From: Agapetus fuscipes
Lineage: Eukaryota; Arthropoda; Insecta; Trichoptera; Glossosomatidae
Length of the DNA: 64,000 nucleotides
Reading direction: 5' to 3'
Assembly (NCBI GenBank): GCA_951799405.1
Contig: OX637343.1
Coordinates: forward strand, 9,774,524-9,838,523
Below are positions 52,501-63,500 of this stretch, piece after piece. How positions within the stretch are numbered: position 1 is the first letter of the stretch; every line of letters begins with the position of its first letter. The notes under the pieces are model-generated. The model worked only from the letters and a program-made list of their open reading frames with translations. It searched no databases and had not been told where the DNA came from. Position numbers and translations under genes: made by a program.

Positions 52501-55500
52501 ATCTATAATCTAAGCTGCAAGGATATGTAAGTATTTAAGGCTTATATGAAATGCATGCCTACAGACAGGCACATGTAGGTTCGCGCCTACACATTCTGCA
52601 TGTGTGCATACAAATAAAGAAAACCTCACATGGACATAAACCTTGCAACTCCTGCCGCCGTGCCCTGAACCGGGGTGGCATTGGCAAAAGTGAACCGATT
52701 TTTACAGCACGGGTGGTCAGCCTCGTACCAGCCTATCAGTCATGGAGCAAACAAAAAATATGAAGAAAACATTTAATGGGGTGAAACTTCTCAAAGAAAG
52801 TAAACTAATTATAAGGAAGTTGACCGGTCGATAAATTGGTAGTAATTGCATTCCATACCGTGAGTTCGGGTTCGAATCCCACCGAAGGTGTCAGAAATGA
52901 TTTCCCATTTCAATGTTTATTTCAAATAAAAAATCAAATACAGGCAAGGTGTACTCAGCCTTCGCAAGAAATGAGAACCAGCTCCCTCGGGAGCTGAAAA
53001 AACCTCCACTCAACTGTAATGGTTGACGTTAGTCTGACCTCCTTACCTGTAAAAATAAATTGGTTCCGTACGCCATATGCAATCCTTTCGGGGACCACAC
53101 AGTAAGAAGAGGCAATATATATGCAGTTTAGTTGCGTTGGAGCCCAATTTTTTGATAAACAAAAAATATGTGTTTGTTTTCGGTTTTGTCATGCTGTTTA
53201 TGGTATTTTCTGTTTGTGGTAGGTATGTGATGTTTTATTGTGTGATGTTATGTCATGTGTTGTTTGGTCACTGTGCTGTTCCGTCATGGACCTTCTTAAT
53301 TTAACAGCATAATTTGACTCTTCCAGAGAGCTGGGCGCTTCCGACATAGACGAAGATCCCGATGACAAGGAATGGTCGGCAGCCGGGACCTCTGGGACTG
53401 TAATAAAGGAGCGCCCGGGTCCTGGAAGAAAACCCAAGGGTCCCTTGCTGGCCACACCAATCCCGGTGAAGCCCTTTGATGGCATCCTGCCCTCTCCATC
53501 TCCCTCGGCCGATCAGCTGCAAAAGAAACTGGGTGGGGGGAGTCTTACCATTAAAAAGGTAATGACTTACTTACATGTTAGGAAACATAATTGTAAAATT
53601 ATTTAACTGAAGTATTATTTTTGTCATCATCTATAGATAAAACTGACACACTATAATAATCTATTATATCTAAGTTGCAAAGATATATGAATGTTTAAGA
53701 TCATTATTACAGTAGAGCCGCGTTAGTCCGAACCCTGCCTAATCCGTTGATCGCGGTAATCCGAACGATCTCACATCCATGCGAACTTCATTAGTTCCCC
53801 GAGTTTGCCCGCGCTCGTAGCCTTGAGTGCATGTTTGCGTTGCACTAAGTGCTCTGGAATGTTCCACGTAATAAGAATTTATTTGTAGTTTTGGTTTAAC
53901 TCAAATGAATCAAACAACTTAATAAATAAAACCTATAAGCAGACATCTATAAGTTCGCTCTTACACATGCCGCATGTGGACTTTCAACTTAAAAATTCAA
54001 TCTCAAATGAATATAAGCCCTGCAACTCTTGCCGACCTTCCCTGAAACAGGGGTGACATTGGCAAAGTGAACCATTTTTTACAGTATGGGTGGTCAATGT
54101 CATATAAAAAAGCGTTCATAAAAAAGTATATACTCCACCACCACTTGAAGTGAGTTTCTGAGAGGCTCTCATTAATCAAGGCACAAAAATTACCCGCGGA
54201 TAAATGTGTTTCAGGTGGGATCCAGTAAGAAGAGCAAGCGCCCCCGGCCAGACAACGTCCTGGTGGTGGGCCAGGCCTCGGCCTCCTCGGTGCTGAGCCA
54301 GCTGCAGCTGGTGGGGCTGCAGGTGATGTCCAACGTGTCAGAGAGGCCAGTGAAGAAGCCCAAGCAGCTGCTGCCCTGCCTGCAGTGCAAGGCCACCTTC
54401 GCCACACAAGGTGAGACACTCTCCTCTGTCCTGAGTCTTGCTCATCACTTGATACTAGACCAACTGGGCTACTGGGAAGTCTCATCACCACGGTAATTCT
54501 TACCTACCAAATATTGGTAATATTTGTGTGAAAACAAATCAGCTGTTCACTTGCAGCCATCTTGGATTGACAGGTCTTCATACTTAAATATTACCGATAT
54601 TCGGTAGGTAAGCATTACCGTGGTGATGAGACTTCCAGCCCTGGCTGTCTATTTTAGGGTAACTGAAGGTCCTGACTGCTGATAGCCACTTTGCTAGGTA
54701 TGCATTCTTTTTTTTCTTGGTCCCGGCCCTTTTCTATTGAGATGGGAGCTATTGATGATTAATTAATTAACTTTTTTGTTTGGCAAAAAGATCCCGTAAA
54801 CAGATTGGTCTTGAGGCGTCTCTTGAAGTGACTGCTGTCGACAATCTCTCGCACCACAGATGGCAGTCGGCTCCATGCCCTTTGAGCCGCCACTGCAAAA
54901 GCAGACTTGTTCAAAGGCTCATCGACCAAAGATCCACTTTCTGCTGAGTGAACAGTCAATTGTCTGTTACATTATTGTAATTAATATGTGTGTCTTTGCT
55001 TTATCTCGCAGCTCGCCTGGACTACCACATGGTGAAGCATCTTGCCTCCAAGTCTCCCTTCATCTGTGAGATATGTGGAGCTTCCTACAAACACAAAAAG
55101 GCCTGCGATATACACGTGGGCATGCACAAAGGTAAGCCGTAGACATTCTTTCATTTTTGCTTGATTCATTGGCTGAAAAGAAGAAGGATGCCAGCCAGCT
55201 ATTCTGTCGTCATTCCGATAGGGGTGGCCAGAGCTTCTTCAGATTTGCCTCCATTCTTTCCTATCCTTGCATCTTTTTCAATTCATTCATATCGATCACC
55301 TTTTACATACATTTCTTTCTTTTGCAAAAAAAATATATTTGTCCATCATTATGAGCATTACCTTTTTCTTCCTTTCCTTTCATTGATCAGAAGGATCTAT
55401 TATCGTTGCTACTTCTTCCTGTGATCCAGACTGCCAGCTATCACGCCATATCTTTGGAGGACTTCCCGGGGGTCTTCTGTCAGTTTGGTTCCCTTGAAAA

Positions 55501-58500
55501 GCGATACGTGGGATCATATTGTTTCCCGTTCAAACCAGTTATTGTCGCATTCAAGTTATTTACACATTGAAACCAGTAACATCTTTGCTTTCTTCTCTAT
55601 TTAACATTGAAGGAGGCAAGTTTGACTCCACCATATGCGGTAGGAGATATTGAGTGTTTTTTCTTCATTAAATAAGCGTTTGAGCAAACTGATCCCAGGC
55701 AGATCGGCCAAAGCCGCAGGCCATCAGGGAACAAGGATAAGAGTCTGGAATAATCTGAAAGGACTCACCTCACTCCTGAATGCTCTTCTTTTAATTGTTT
55801 CTCCCTGTCGACCCCGCGGGACTTGTGTTACAACCGAAGAGACCAGACACGTCTCTTCACCTTCGAGAATTAACAAGCACTGAAGCACTGACACAGTTTA
55901 ATTGTAACAAGGTGAGAGGTTAGGATAGACAGGGTGAATAATTGGCTACAGGAGTAAGGAATTTAATGGCCTACAACCATGGACAAAATACCTACTCACA
56001 ATTCCCTCAAAAGTACATTGTAATTGGTACTGCATTTTATTTATTTCAGCTCTTTGTGTCCTATCTAGTGATTTATTATTATAATGTGTTTTTTATTGAA
56101 ATTTGATGATGTGCTTGCAGGCATTAGTCCGTGGAAGTGCGCGCAGTGTGGCAAGATCTTCCCCTCCAAGGGCGCCCTGTCCCGGCATGAGGCCATCCAC
56201 ACGGGGAAACCCAACTATCAGGTACCACTGTTGGTATGTACTGTAACTGTAACACCAAACACACTAGTGTCCCCTACACCCAGCACCCATACTAACAACT
56301 ACTAAACTTATTAACCCTCTGTCAAACGCAACCAAGCTACTCACAAAGTGTAACTTCTTGCCTACGTTATCCCCAAAGGGGTTGCATGTGGCAATTCGGG
56401 ACTTACTTATTTTTACGGGTAAGGGGGCCGGCCTCACATCAACCACTTCAGTTGAAGTGGGGGTTTGCCTGCTCCCGAGGGGGCTGGTACTAATGTGATG
56501 GCAGAGTAAACCTTGCCGGTATTTAATTTTGGGTTTGGAAATAAACACCGAAATGGGAAATCATTTCTGACAGCCTCGGCAGGATTCGAACCCCAGCTCT
56601 CGGCTTGGAACGCAAGCACTGTGCCACCTGAGCTATCGACCGGACTGTTTCTATTCCCCCTTCCACTCCAGGGACAGGTTGGAAAGAAACCCTTCGATAC
56701 AGCCCTTTGCCTCCAACTCCTTCCATTATTTTCACCTTTTTAAAAAAAATAGATTTGTGACGAGGAAAGCAATTCATCAATCTATTTTGCCTGGCCAGTT
56801 TGTCCTCATGCGAAAGCGGAAGCTTGTGTGCATGCAATGACATCTGTTGAATCAGGGTTGAAGTTATTGTCGATAGGACAATACTGGGTTTGAATCGGCG
56901 TTATTGTCAATAACGTAAATTTGAGTGCCAACGTCTTCTCCCCTCGACCATCGCAGCGTCCTCCTACTTTTCCTCCTATCCTGTAACTGTAACTCTGTCG
57001 CCATTCCGCTAGGGATGGCCAGAGCCTCTGCAGAGCTGCCTCCATTTCTTTCTATCCTTACATACCTCTTTCAATTCATTCATATCCATCACCTTTTTCA
57101 TGCATTTTCTTCTTTTACGCTCGCTTTGTATATCCCGCAATCTCCTCAATCCTTTCTTATCCTCTACTTAGAAAAAAAGCTGTATCACGTTGGATGCCAA
57201 TAAATTTGTGAATCCTTTCATTCCAGTGCGACCTGTGCGGCAAGTCGTTCATCCACACGTCGTCGTTCAAGATGCACAAGCTGTCGCACACGGGCGTGAA
57301 GCCGCACTCGTGCAACAAGTGCGGGCTGGCGCTCATGACGCGCTCCCACCTCAAGAGGCACCAGAGGGTGCATAGCGGAGAGAAGAGACACGAGTGCCTC
57401 ATCTGCGGGAAGAAGTTCTCCGAAAGGTAACACTTACAGTGTGCCGATAAATTAAGTCATTTTGACTGGTCCGTAGTCTGGTGTTTAACACTTCGGACTC
57501 GCAATTGGTTAGCAGTGGGTTCGAATCCCAGCACGGAGCACAAAAACTGGTCACAAAAGGTCCATCCAGCCTTACAGCAATTAGGTCTTGCTTGAGAATT
57601 GGCCCTATGTAGACCTACCTTTTTCACAAACAGACATGTGTAAGTTCACGCTTACAAACGCTGCAAGTGTACTTACAAATTAAAATCCAAACCTCAAATG
57701 AACAAAAACCCTGCAACTTTTGATGACCTTACCTGAAACAGGTGTTTTCATTGTTTTTATCGGTAAATTTGTCAATGTTGAAAGAAAAAGGTCAGTATTA
57801 TAATGAGATATTAATTATCTGAAATTCACATTTATTTTTTCAGATACAACCTGTACGCGCATCAGAAATCCCACGAGACTCTAAACGGCATCATCCAGCG
57901 TCAGATGAAGAACCACGACTGCAGCGTGTGCGACGCCACCTTCAACCGGCGCTACATCCTGGAGAAGCATATGGAGACCGTGCACCAACGCGTCATGGAG
58001 GTGGGGGTGAAAAGGCCCAGGAACACCATGACCAAGCTGCTGAAGAAGCAGGCCATGAAGGCTGAGGAGGGGCAGGAGGGGCAGGAGGGGAACCCGGCGG
58101 AGATGTCCATCAGCAGTAAGTGCCCTCTATGTTCTTGCTATGATGAGTCGGAAATGGTCATTTACAAAGTACTAAAAGTAGAGAAATCCAGAGGTCCAGG
58201 ACGATTGAGAGCTAAAGAGGAGGATGAAGACATACTTTTTCACCCAGAAAACTACTAAGCCCCCTTGGAGTGACATGGAGTCACGAAACGGCGCTGATAA
58301 AGAAATCATCATCATCGTCATTACTGAGAGTTTAGGTAAATGGATGATTGAAGAATAATAAATTGACCAGTATGTAGTCCATTGGCAACACTTCGGACTC
58401 GTAAATGGAAGGTTATGGGTTTGAATCACGACAGCACAAAAAAATATACCATTTATATTTTCAAATATGCTCTTCTCTGGGTTGAAAAATTCATAAAAAC

Positions 58501-59264
58501 CTTTACCAAAGACCGGTCACTAAAGGTCCATCCAGCCTTACAGCAACTGGGTCTTGCTTGAGTATTGGCGCTTTGTAGCGATGACCAAGCTTGTAAATAC
58601 CTCTGCGGCACTAAACAGTCTCCCGTACAGGATTTCTTAAAAAATAATATATATATTTGGATGATTTCTTTAGTGAACGCTCTTAACTTACAAGTTTGGC
58701 AAGAACTATTAGTTCGACAATACATCACAGGACTTCCCCGTTGGTATCCGATCATGCCAAGAGATCCAAAGCATTTTCTTGATGAGTCTTACTGCTAAAT
58801 ACTTATTGTTGTATTGTATGTTCCAGACGAAATAGACATAAAGCCTCCATCCCCTGTGGCTGCCCACACGCCGCCCCACGTGCACACCACCGACAGCACC
58901 TCCAGCACGCTCATGGGTAACATAGCCTCACTGTATACACTCACACTCGGTCCAGCTTAACCAAAACATTTAAAAATATTTTAATTATTTATATTTCACA
59001 GGCGAGAGCAGCAACTATCAGTCCACCTCCGTCACGGTCCTGGACGCCTCGCCCAACACGAGCCGCAGCGAGCCACCTCAGCAGTCGTCATCACAACAGC
59101 AACAGCAGGAAGCTCCTGGAAGCAGCGGGCCCCCTGCTTCCTCCTCCATTCCGCCCGGAGCAGCGGGACTGCCCTGGGCCACCCTGGCGCACTACCATCT
59201 GGCCAACGATTACCCACTGAGGATGCACGGTGTGGATTATGCAGGATATCTCAACAGGCAATAG
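48791..59264 (+). CDS. ZAD and C2H2 zinc-finger protein, 10 coding exons
   Basis: Probable nuclear DNA-binding regulator. Exons: 48791-49527, 52022-52201, 53327-53558, 54215-54410, 55012-55131, 56121-56221, 57227-57426, 57844-58115, 58827-58916, 59002-59264. All introns are GT-AG with matching phases; 2391 nt = 796 codons plus stop. The ZAD (residues about 53-135) has the zinc-binding pairs C55/C58 and C104/C107 and normally mediates dimerisation. An acidic stretch and a K/E-rich stretch (about 190-240) follow. Eight C2H2 fingers lie at 254-275, 438-458, 467-487, 495-515, 523-543, 551-571, 579-599 and 615-636; linkers such as HTGKPNYQ and HSGEKRHE are seen. The C-terminus is P/S/Q-rich and ends 'DYAGYLNRQ'. 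ZAD proteins are typical of insects. The specific orthologue is not recognised. Exons 2-10 are very GC-rich. Confidence 0.93.
49706..50122. mobile_element. DNA-transposon-like element, about 0.4 kb
   Basis: Inverted ends 'gatatcgacggttaaaag' (49714) and complement (50097-50114). Non-coding. In zinc-finger intron 1; superfamily unknown. Confidence 0.65.
50123..50484. other. Intron 1 spacer
   Basis: An antisense 95-codon frame (50100-50387) matches nothing known; not called. Confidence 0.35.
50485..50795. mobile_element. Long foldback MITE
   Basis: Two arms of about 150 bp are inverted copies: 'aatatcgtcgttgttctggc' at 50507 with its complement near 50735-50762, and 'gatgccatttgatagggaaa' with its complement near 50690-50705. 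Overlapping frames on both strands are by-products of the palindrome. Confidence 0.75.
50945..51122. mobile_element. MITE with GC-rich inverted repeats
   Basis: Ends 'agcccgttcccacttgtc' and complement 'gacaagtgggaacgggct'; inner 'ggtgtcagatccgtatat' is also inverted. Confidence 0.75.
51263..51490. mobile_element. MITE family E, right end removed
   Basis: Left inverted repeat 'acctttaaggtaaaactgaa' intact. The right end stops at 'ttcagtt', where a family A copy begins. Confidence 0.75.
51491..51712 (+). repeat. Family A copy (older subfamily)
   Basis: Starts 'ggctgaccacccgtgctgta', contains 'gcgcgaacctacatgtgcc' and ends 'atccttgcagcttagattat'. Confidence 0.83.
51722..51955 (+). repeat. Family A copy
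   Basis: Second copy in the same orientation; the acceptor of zinc-finger exon 2 lies 67 bp downstream. Confidence 0.82.
52022..52201 (+). CDS. ZAD zinc-finger gene exon 2
   Basis: Finger 1 'CRECLEKFTTKAQAAVHAFM' then a basic stretch 'CRTRRVKKRKTY', a likely nuclear localisation signal. Acceptor gcgtttcag, donor GTAAGA. Confidence 0.92.
52500..52745 (-). repeat. Family A copy (older subfamily)
   Basis: Antisense counterpart of the 51491 subfamily, full length. Confidence 0.83.
52815..53140 (+). repeat. tRNA-derived SINE B
   Basis: Head 'accggtcgataaattggtag' (A box degraded), B box 'gggttcgaatccc', full body. Confidence 0.82.
53327..53558 (+). CDS. ZAD zinc-finger gene exon 3
   Basis: Linker, no finger: 'SDIDEDPDDKEWSAAG' and P/K-rich 'ERPGPGRKPKGP'. 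Acceptor cttccag, donor AAG/GTAATG. Required by phase between exons 2 and 4. Confidence 0.88.
53665..54095 (-). repeat. Family A copy split by pogo-like fragment
   Basis: Tail side at 53670-53709 and main part at 53935-54095. The insert starts 'acagtagagccgcgttagtc', which resembles a pogo/Tigger-type terminus ('taatccg', 'gtaatccgaac'). Confidence 0.65.
54215..54410 (+). CDS. ZAD zinc-finger gene exon 4
   Basis: Basic start 'VGSSKKSKRPRPDNV', hydrophobic middle, then the first half of finger 2 ('CLQCKATFATQ'). The finger is split by the intron. Confidence 0.9.
54474..54645. mobile_element. Foldback MITE
   Basis: Ends 'ggaagtctcatcaccacggt' and complement, inner 'taattcttacctaccaaata' also inverted. 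In zinc-finger intron 4; related to 43807. Confidence 0.78.
54764..54958 (-). pseudogene. L2/CR1-like LINE C-terminal fragment
   Basis: Antisense 'LNKSAFAVAAQRAWSRLPSV' and 'SSHFKRRLKTNLF' follow the WN.LP...FK..LKTHLF pattern. Confidence 0.7.
55012..55131 (+). CDS. ZAD zinc-finger gene exon 5
   Basis: Completes finger 2 ('RLDYHMVKH') and encodes finger 3 ('CEICGASYKHKKACDIHVGM'). Confidence 0.92.
55200..55330 (-). repeat. RTE-like coding debris
   Basis: Antisense, diverged: 'tttcctatccttgcatct' and 'tcattcatatcgatcacctt' match the same region at 38941 and 57041. Confidence 0.5.
55640..55915. repeat. Dispersed repeat, second copy of 23380-23620
   Basis: Shares 'catcagggaacaaggata', 'aaaggactcacctcactcc' and 'acgtctcttc'. 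Nature unknown. Confidence 0.55.
56121..56221 (+). CDS. ZAD zinc-finger gene exon 6
   Basis: Finger 4 'CAQCGKIFPSKGALSRHEAI' and linker HTGKPNYQ. Donor CAG/GTACCA. Confidence 0.92.
56333..56645 (-). repeat. tRNA-derived SINE B
   Basis: Antisense complete copy; B-box region 'gattcgaacccc' and A-box side 'gagctatcgaccgg' are intact. Confidence 0.88.
56740..57130. repeat. Unknown repeat and RTE-like debris
   Basis: 56745-56870 is an inverted match to about 62165-62310 ('gcatgcaatgacat', 'ctggccag'). 57030-57130 is antisense RTE-like C-terminal coding sequence ('ccatttctttctatccttac'). Confidence 0.55.
57227..57426 (+). CDS. ZAD zinc-finger gene exon 7
   Basis: Fingers 5 and 6 and the first half of finger 7 ('CDLCGKSFIHTSSFKMHKLS', 'CNKCGLALMTRSHLKRHQRV', 'CLICGKKFSE'). 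Confidence 0.94.
57463..57612 (+). repeat. SINE C, truncated
   Basis: Head 'ctggtccgtagtctgg', B box 'gtgggttcgaatccc', body shortened by an internal deletion. Confidence 0.78.
57615..57740 (-). repeat. Family A fragment
   Basis: Antisense middle part, 'cagacatgtgtaagttcacg' to 'tacctgaaacaggtg'. About 100 bp upstream of the exon 8 acceptor. Confidence 0.7.
57844..58115 (+). CDS. ZAD zinc-finger gene exon 8
   Basis: Ends finger 7 ('RYNLYAHQKSH'), encodes finger 8 ('CSVCDATFNRRYILEKHMET') and an E/G/Q-rich tail. Donor A/GTAAGT. Confidence 0.92.
58366..58605 (+). repeat. SINE C, 3' truncated
   Basis: Head 'gaccagtatgtagtccattg', diverged B box 'gggtttgaatc', body to 'gtagcgatgaccaagctt'. In zinc-finger intron 8. 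Confidence 0.78.
58827..58916 (+). CDS. ZAD zinc-finger gene exon 9
   Basis: Short P/T-rich exon 'NEIDIKPPSPVAAHTPPHVH'. Phase agrees on both sides; without it the frame to the last exon would also hold (90 nt), so it could be skipped in some transcripts. Confidence 0.82.
59002..59264 (+). CDS. ZAD zinc-finger gene exon 10 (stop)
   Basis: S/Q/P-rich, then 'LPWATLAHYHLANDYPLRMH' and stop TAG at 59262-59264. Confidence 0.88.
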
Positions 59265-60233
59265 TCTTGATGGAATGCTTTTTGAACATTTTAAATCACC
59301 ATATCTATATGGTATGTGACTACAGTCCTGAGCAACCCATCTATAGTCTAAGTTGCAAATATATATTAACATTTAAGGTCCAAATCGCACATGAACATAA
59401 ATCTTGCAACTCCTGCCTCCTTTCCCTGAAACCGGGGTAGCATTCTGCCTTGACACTGCCTTACTAAGGGGATGGAAACCAGCAGAGACAAGTGTCTATC
59501 ACAACAAGGCACTGTCCTTAGAGATGACAATGTTCTTATGGGTTTAGTTGTGGGCACGTTTTTTAAAAAAACCTTTTCTGCCGGCAACCAAAGTGAACCA
59601 TGATTGTACAACATAGAGTCAGCATCGTACCAGCGTATTAGTAAAGAAGCAAGGAGTAATTTCAATTCAAGGGACTCAATTGCAATTCAAACCGATAACA
59701 AAATATTTGTTAGTCTTTTTCCTAGCAACCCAGTAAAGGGATGTCACAATTTTTTCCATGTCAATTTGTGTACAGACCTATAATCTATAATCAAAGTTGC
59801 AAAGATGTATTGACATTTAACCTCCAGATTACCACACAGGGCTTTAGTACCTCTTTCATTTTATGTTGTACCATCAGCTTGTTATATACAAAAAATACTT
59901 AACTTTTTAGAGTTTGTGTATTTACACAGAGTGGTAGGAATCCCGACGGGGAGTGGGAATTAGGAATAAAGGAGGAACACCAGAGAGGACTACAACTCGC
60001 AGAAATTAAAGTCGTGGTTTTTTTAACACGCCATATATTCGCCAAAAGTTACACGCGGCGGCAACACAACCTTCCTGGGCGAAGGTCGGTACAACAAAGA
60101 GAGAGCTTACAAAATGACAGAAGACACAAAAAGTCTTCTTTTTATTATTTTTTTATAGCTATTAGAGCTATATTCCTTTTAGTTTGACTAGCTGTCAAGT
60201 TTAATTCAGACCACAGAGAAAATTAATTTTCAT
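59265..60233. other. Zinc-finger 3' flank with repeats
   Basis: 59345-59655 is a family A copy in antisense split by a roughly 130-bp insert at 59455-59585. 59685-59780 is family G debris. A CGG/GCG-rich patch lies at 60045-60090. No other gene. Confidence 0.5.
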
Positions 60234-60487
60234 GAGAAAGTATAAAAATAAAAACACAGTTTTACTTTCACAAATTCAGCAATTATTTCACCTCAAGTCC
60301 TGCTGTGTCGCCTTTGTCATTACCTAATTTTACCTCTTTGTTGTAACTCAGCCTTCTCATTTCTCTAGGTTTTTGTCTTGTCAATTTTGTAACAAAGTCC
60401 TCTTGAAAATGACATAAGTTGAAAGTACTTGAAGTAAAAATTAAATGTTCAATTCATGAATTTTTTTTTAATAAATTATACTTTCTC
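60234..60487. mobile_element. Non-coding repeat family F
   Basis: 'gagaaagtata' at the left and complement 'tatactttctc' at the right delimit it; the interior matches 28815-29030 in reverse orientation. Confidence 0.68.
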
Positions 60488-61125
60488 AAGCATATTGTAA
60501 ATCTATAAAAAAAACATTACAATGGTACAATACAACTGATTGTAATCTGTTTACATTGTTGAAAATGTAACAAAATAGCATCAACGTGCAGCTTAGTTGC
60601 ATTGGTTCTTTTTGTGTGTCAGAAGGGCTATTTTAATTTTTATGCATGTTTTAGTATTAAATACTCCATGGCAAGGGAAGTTGAGTTGTATGTAAAGTTT
60701 ATTGAATTATGGTACGATTTAAAATAAAACCTGATTTCTTTTTCTAAAATGTGTTTAATTAAAAATTAATAAAAATATATATTAAATCTCTTTTATCTGA
60801 GTGTATATAAATAGATTATACTGTAAATTATATTTTTAAATATAATAGTTGTTTAACAATATTAATTTGTCTTTATATTATTCTTTGTACATAATAATAA
60901 TATTTTATTAAGTTAGGTAACATAATATTTTAAATTAAAACCTATCCAGTGTGGGGTGGCAGAGAGAAAATGTTATTTTTAATATTTTTGTAGAAATCAT
61001 GTTTTTTTGTGTTGTTGACACTACAAATATTGTAAAAAGAATGTGTACATTTATGATTGAGTATATTAAAAAGATAAACTTGTAATATTAAAAAAAATGT
61101 TGTCTTTTCATTGACTATACATATA
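60488..61125. other. AT-rich region, possible distal 3' UTR
   Basis: Several AATAAA words on plus (for example 60723-60728) could serve as poly(A) signals for the zinc-finger gene, but nothing here shows which is used. No ORF. Confidence 0.35.
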
Positions 61126-61713
61126 CAGTGGTGCCTCGCATAAAGAACGCTTCGCACAGCAAACGCTGCACACAACAAACTTCCTGTTTGTTCATTTCAC
61201 GATTCATACAACGAACTTCGCTTCACACAACGAAGTCGCCCGAGCTTCCGCGACTGCTTCACCCGAGCTTCCACGATCGCTGCCGATGTATTGCATACTC
61301 CCGCGCAGGCACTGCAGACACAAACAGGATCAATGATCTTTACTCCGATACTCTTGTCCGTTACTTCCGGCAGATGTTGAAGAAAAGAGAAAACAAACGA
61401 CTTTGGACAGGTTTTTCATGAAACCATCGGCCAAAAAGCAGAAAATGGATGAAGATGTGCAAGATTCGGCAGACTCTACTTAGTCTGTCTTAAAATTTAA
61501 AAAAATATGTTTTTGTTAGATGTACGAGTATCTAAATAAAAATAATAACAAAAAAATTATCTTTTTTTTGTCATCTTAGCATATTTTATGCTACAGAACG
61601 TTTTTTTTTTTTTAACATGTATTGTTATGGGAAAACGCGTTTCACATAACAAACTTTTTGCATAACAATCTTGCTCCCGGAACGAATTAAGTTCGTTGTG
61701 TGAGGCACCACTG
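61126..61713 (+). mobile_element. Pogo/Tigger-like deletion derivative
   Basis: Inverted ends CAGTGGTGCCTCGCA and complement, flanked by TA (61124-61125 and 61714-61715). The plus strand retains 'VRYFRQMLKKRENKRLWTG', resembling the C-terminal end of Tigger-type transposases. 588 bp, so most of the transposase is deleted. Confidence 0.8.
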
Positions 61714-62672
61714 TATATCATTGCCATAATTTCAGAAAAGCCGAAAACAGTGGAAGGATCCCGAGTAAAATGGCTGATGAACTGGTGAGGTATTGCCATG
61801 TTGTGTGACTAAAGTAACTGCGGAGGAGAAAGCCAATAGACTGAGTTGATAGCGATTGATTAAGAAGATCAAAGCCCATCCTGGCTAGTTATTGCTTACC
61901 ATTTTATTTGAATGGGGACATATTCCTTCACAAAAAAGTATTAATGGGAGCTACAAAATGGACTCTGAACAAACGTAGACAATAAAATAAGGTCCGCACG
62001 TGAATTGACATAGAGAATATTGTGTCGTCACCCAGCAAACTAATATTTTGTCGTTGGTTGCTAAGGACGTCTTTCCCACACAAGATTCCCATTTGTCGGT
62101 GCTATGAACGAGGGGTAAAGGTGTATGCTCGATTGACGGATTTGGAATGGAATACATTGGCTCAAATCGCGTCTTGCCCATTTGACCATAACTTCGTCCC
62201 TGGTTCAACAGAATGTCATTGCATGCACACAAGCTTCTGCTTTCGCATGAAGACAACTGGCCAGGTAAAATAGGTTGGTGAATTGCATTCCTCTTCAAAA
62301 ATCTATTTAAAAAACGAGGACGAAGAAAAATTCTAAATTCCAAAATGTTCCAACCAAGCTAAACAAAAAATTGTTATAAGTTGCTAACGAGCCTAATGAG
62401 TCAAGAATGTGTAATTGCTGATGAAGAAAATAATAAATTAATTATTTCAGTAATAAAATCTATTACTGAAATAAGTACTTACTTACTTATATATTTTTTA
62501 TTTTTTCCATTAATGAATAAAATGTCCATTACCCTGTCGTAAAGTTAAACACTGAGCTTCAATAATAAAATTATGTTTGTGTATTTTTTGTTTATAGGAA
62601 TATTAATTTGTTTTCACCATGATCTTTGCATTTTAAAGAGATTATTTAGTTTGGTAGGTAGCAAATATATGA
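61714..62672. repeat. Repeat family G and unknown repeat
   Basis: 61985-62090 is family G ('gtcgttggttgctaaggac'). 62165-62320 matches 56745-56870 inverted. The remainder is AT-rich with no feature. Confidence 0.45.
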
Positions 62673-62935
62673 GCTAATCTAATCTAATCTAATCTAAGCT
62701 GCAAAGATATATATCATTTAAGATTTATACTAAATGCATTCCCACAAGCAGATATGTATAATTTCGCGCTAACACATGCCGCATGTGGACCTACAATATA
62801 AAAACCCAATCTCAAATGAACATAAGCCTTGCAACTCTTGCCGTCCTTCCCTGAAACAGGGGTGACATTGGCAAAGTGAACCAATTTTTATATTATGGGT
62901 GGTCAGCCGCATAACAACCTATAAGTCAAGGAACA
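62673..62935 (-). repeat. Family A tail of the RTE-like LINE
   Basis: Starts with four 'taatc' repeats and runs to 'cctataagtcaaggaac', then continues without a break through the 3' UTR into the ORF at 63037. This is the clearest complete 3' end of the LINE. Confidence 0.9.
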
Positions 62936-63036
62936 TACATGACAAATTACATTTTTTAAAATCAAAGAATAAAAATAACAATATATACATGGACATAAAA
63001 AACTAAATCATAAAACCAAATTCACTTTAACAAACC

Positions 63037-63500
63037 CTAGCCGCCAACATCACAGATCAACCGCCATTTCTTTCTATCCTTGCATACTTCTTTCATTTCC
63101 TCCAGAGTCATAACCTTCTTCATACAAGCTCTTCTTTTATTATGACTCTGGATATTCCATTCATTCGCAATTTCGGATATTTGGTCCATCCATACCTTTC
63201 TCGGTCTTCCTCTACCACGACATCCATCTATTCTACCAACATATACTTTCTTCGTCAGTCTTTCCTCATTCATTCTCTCCATATGCCCAAACCATCTTAA
63301 CAAACTTCTTTTAATCTTCACTTTCACACTTTCTTTTGCACCACATTCTTTTCTTACAAAATCATTCCTCACCCTGTCACTCCGTTTTTTCCCAATCATA
63401 CTTCTTAGAAAGTCCATTTCAACAGTATGGACTTTACTAATTTCACTTTCATTCACCGTCCAGGCCTCGCTTCCATACATCAAGGTGGGTAAAAGTATGC
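63037..63500 (-). pseudogene. RTE-like LINE, RT C-terminal region
   Basis: Antisense frame, open for 150 codons: 'MYGSEAWTVNESEISKVHTV', 'FLRSMIGKKRSDRVRNDFV', 'RWFGHMERMNEERLTKKVY', 'GCRGRGRPRKVWMDQISE', ending 'KKWRLICDVGG' and stop. The frame continues to 63705 with unrelated sequence upstream of about 63490, so the element is 5' truncated there. It is a good reference for the LINE that produced family A. Confidence 0.87.
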
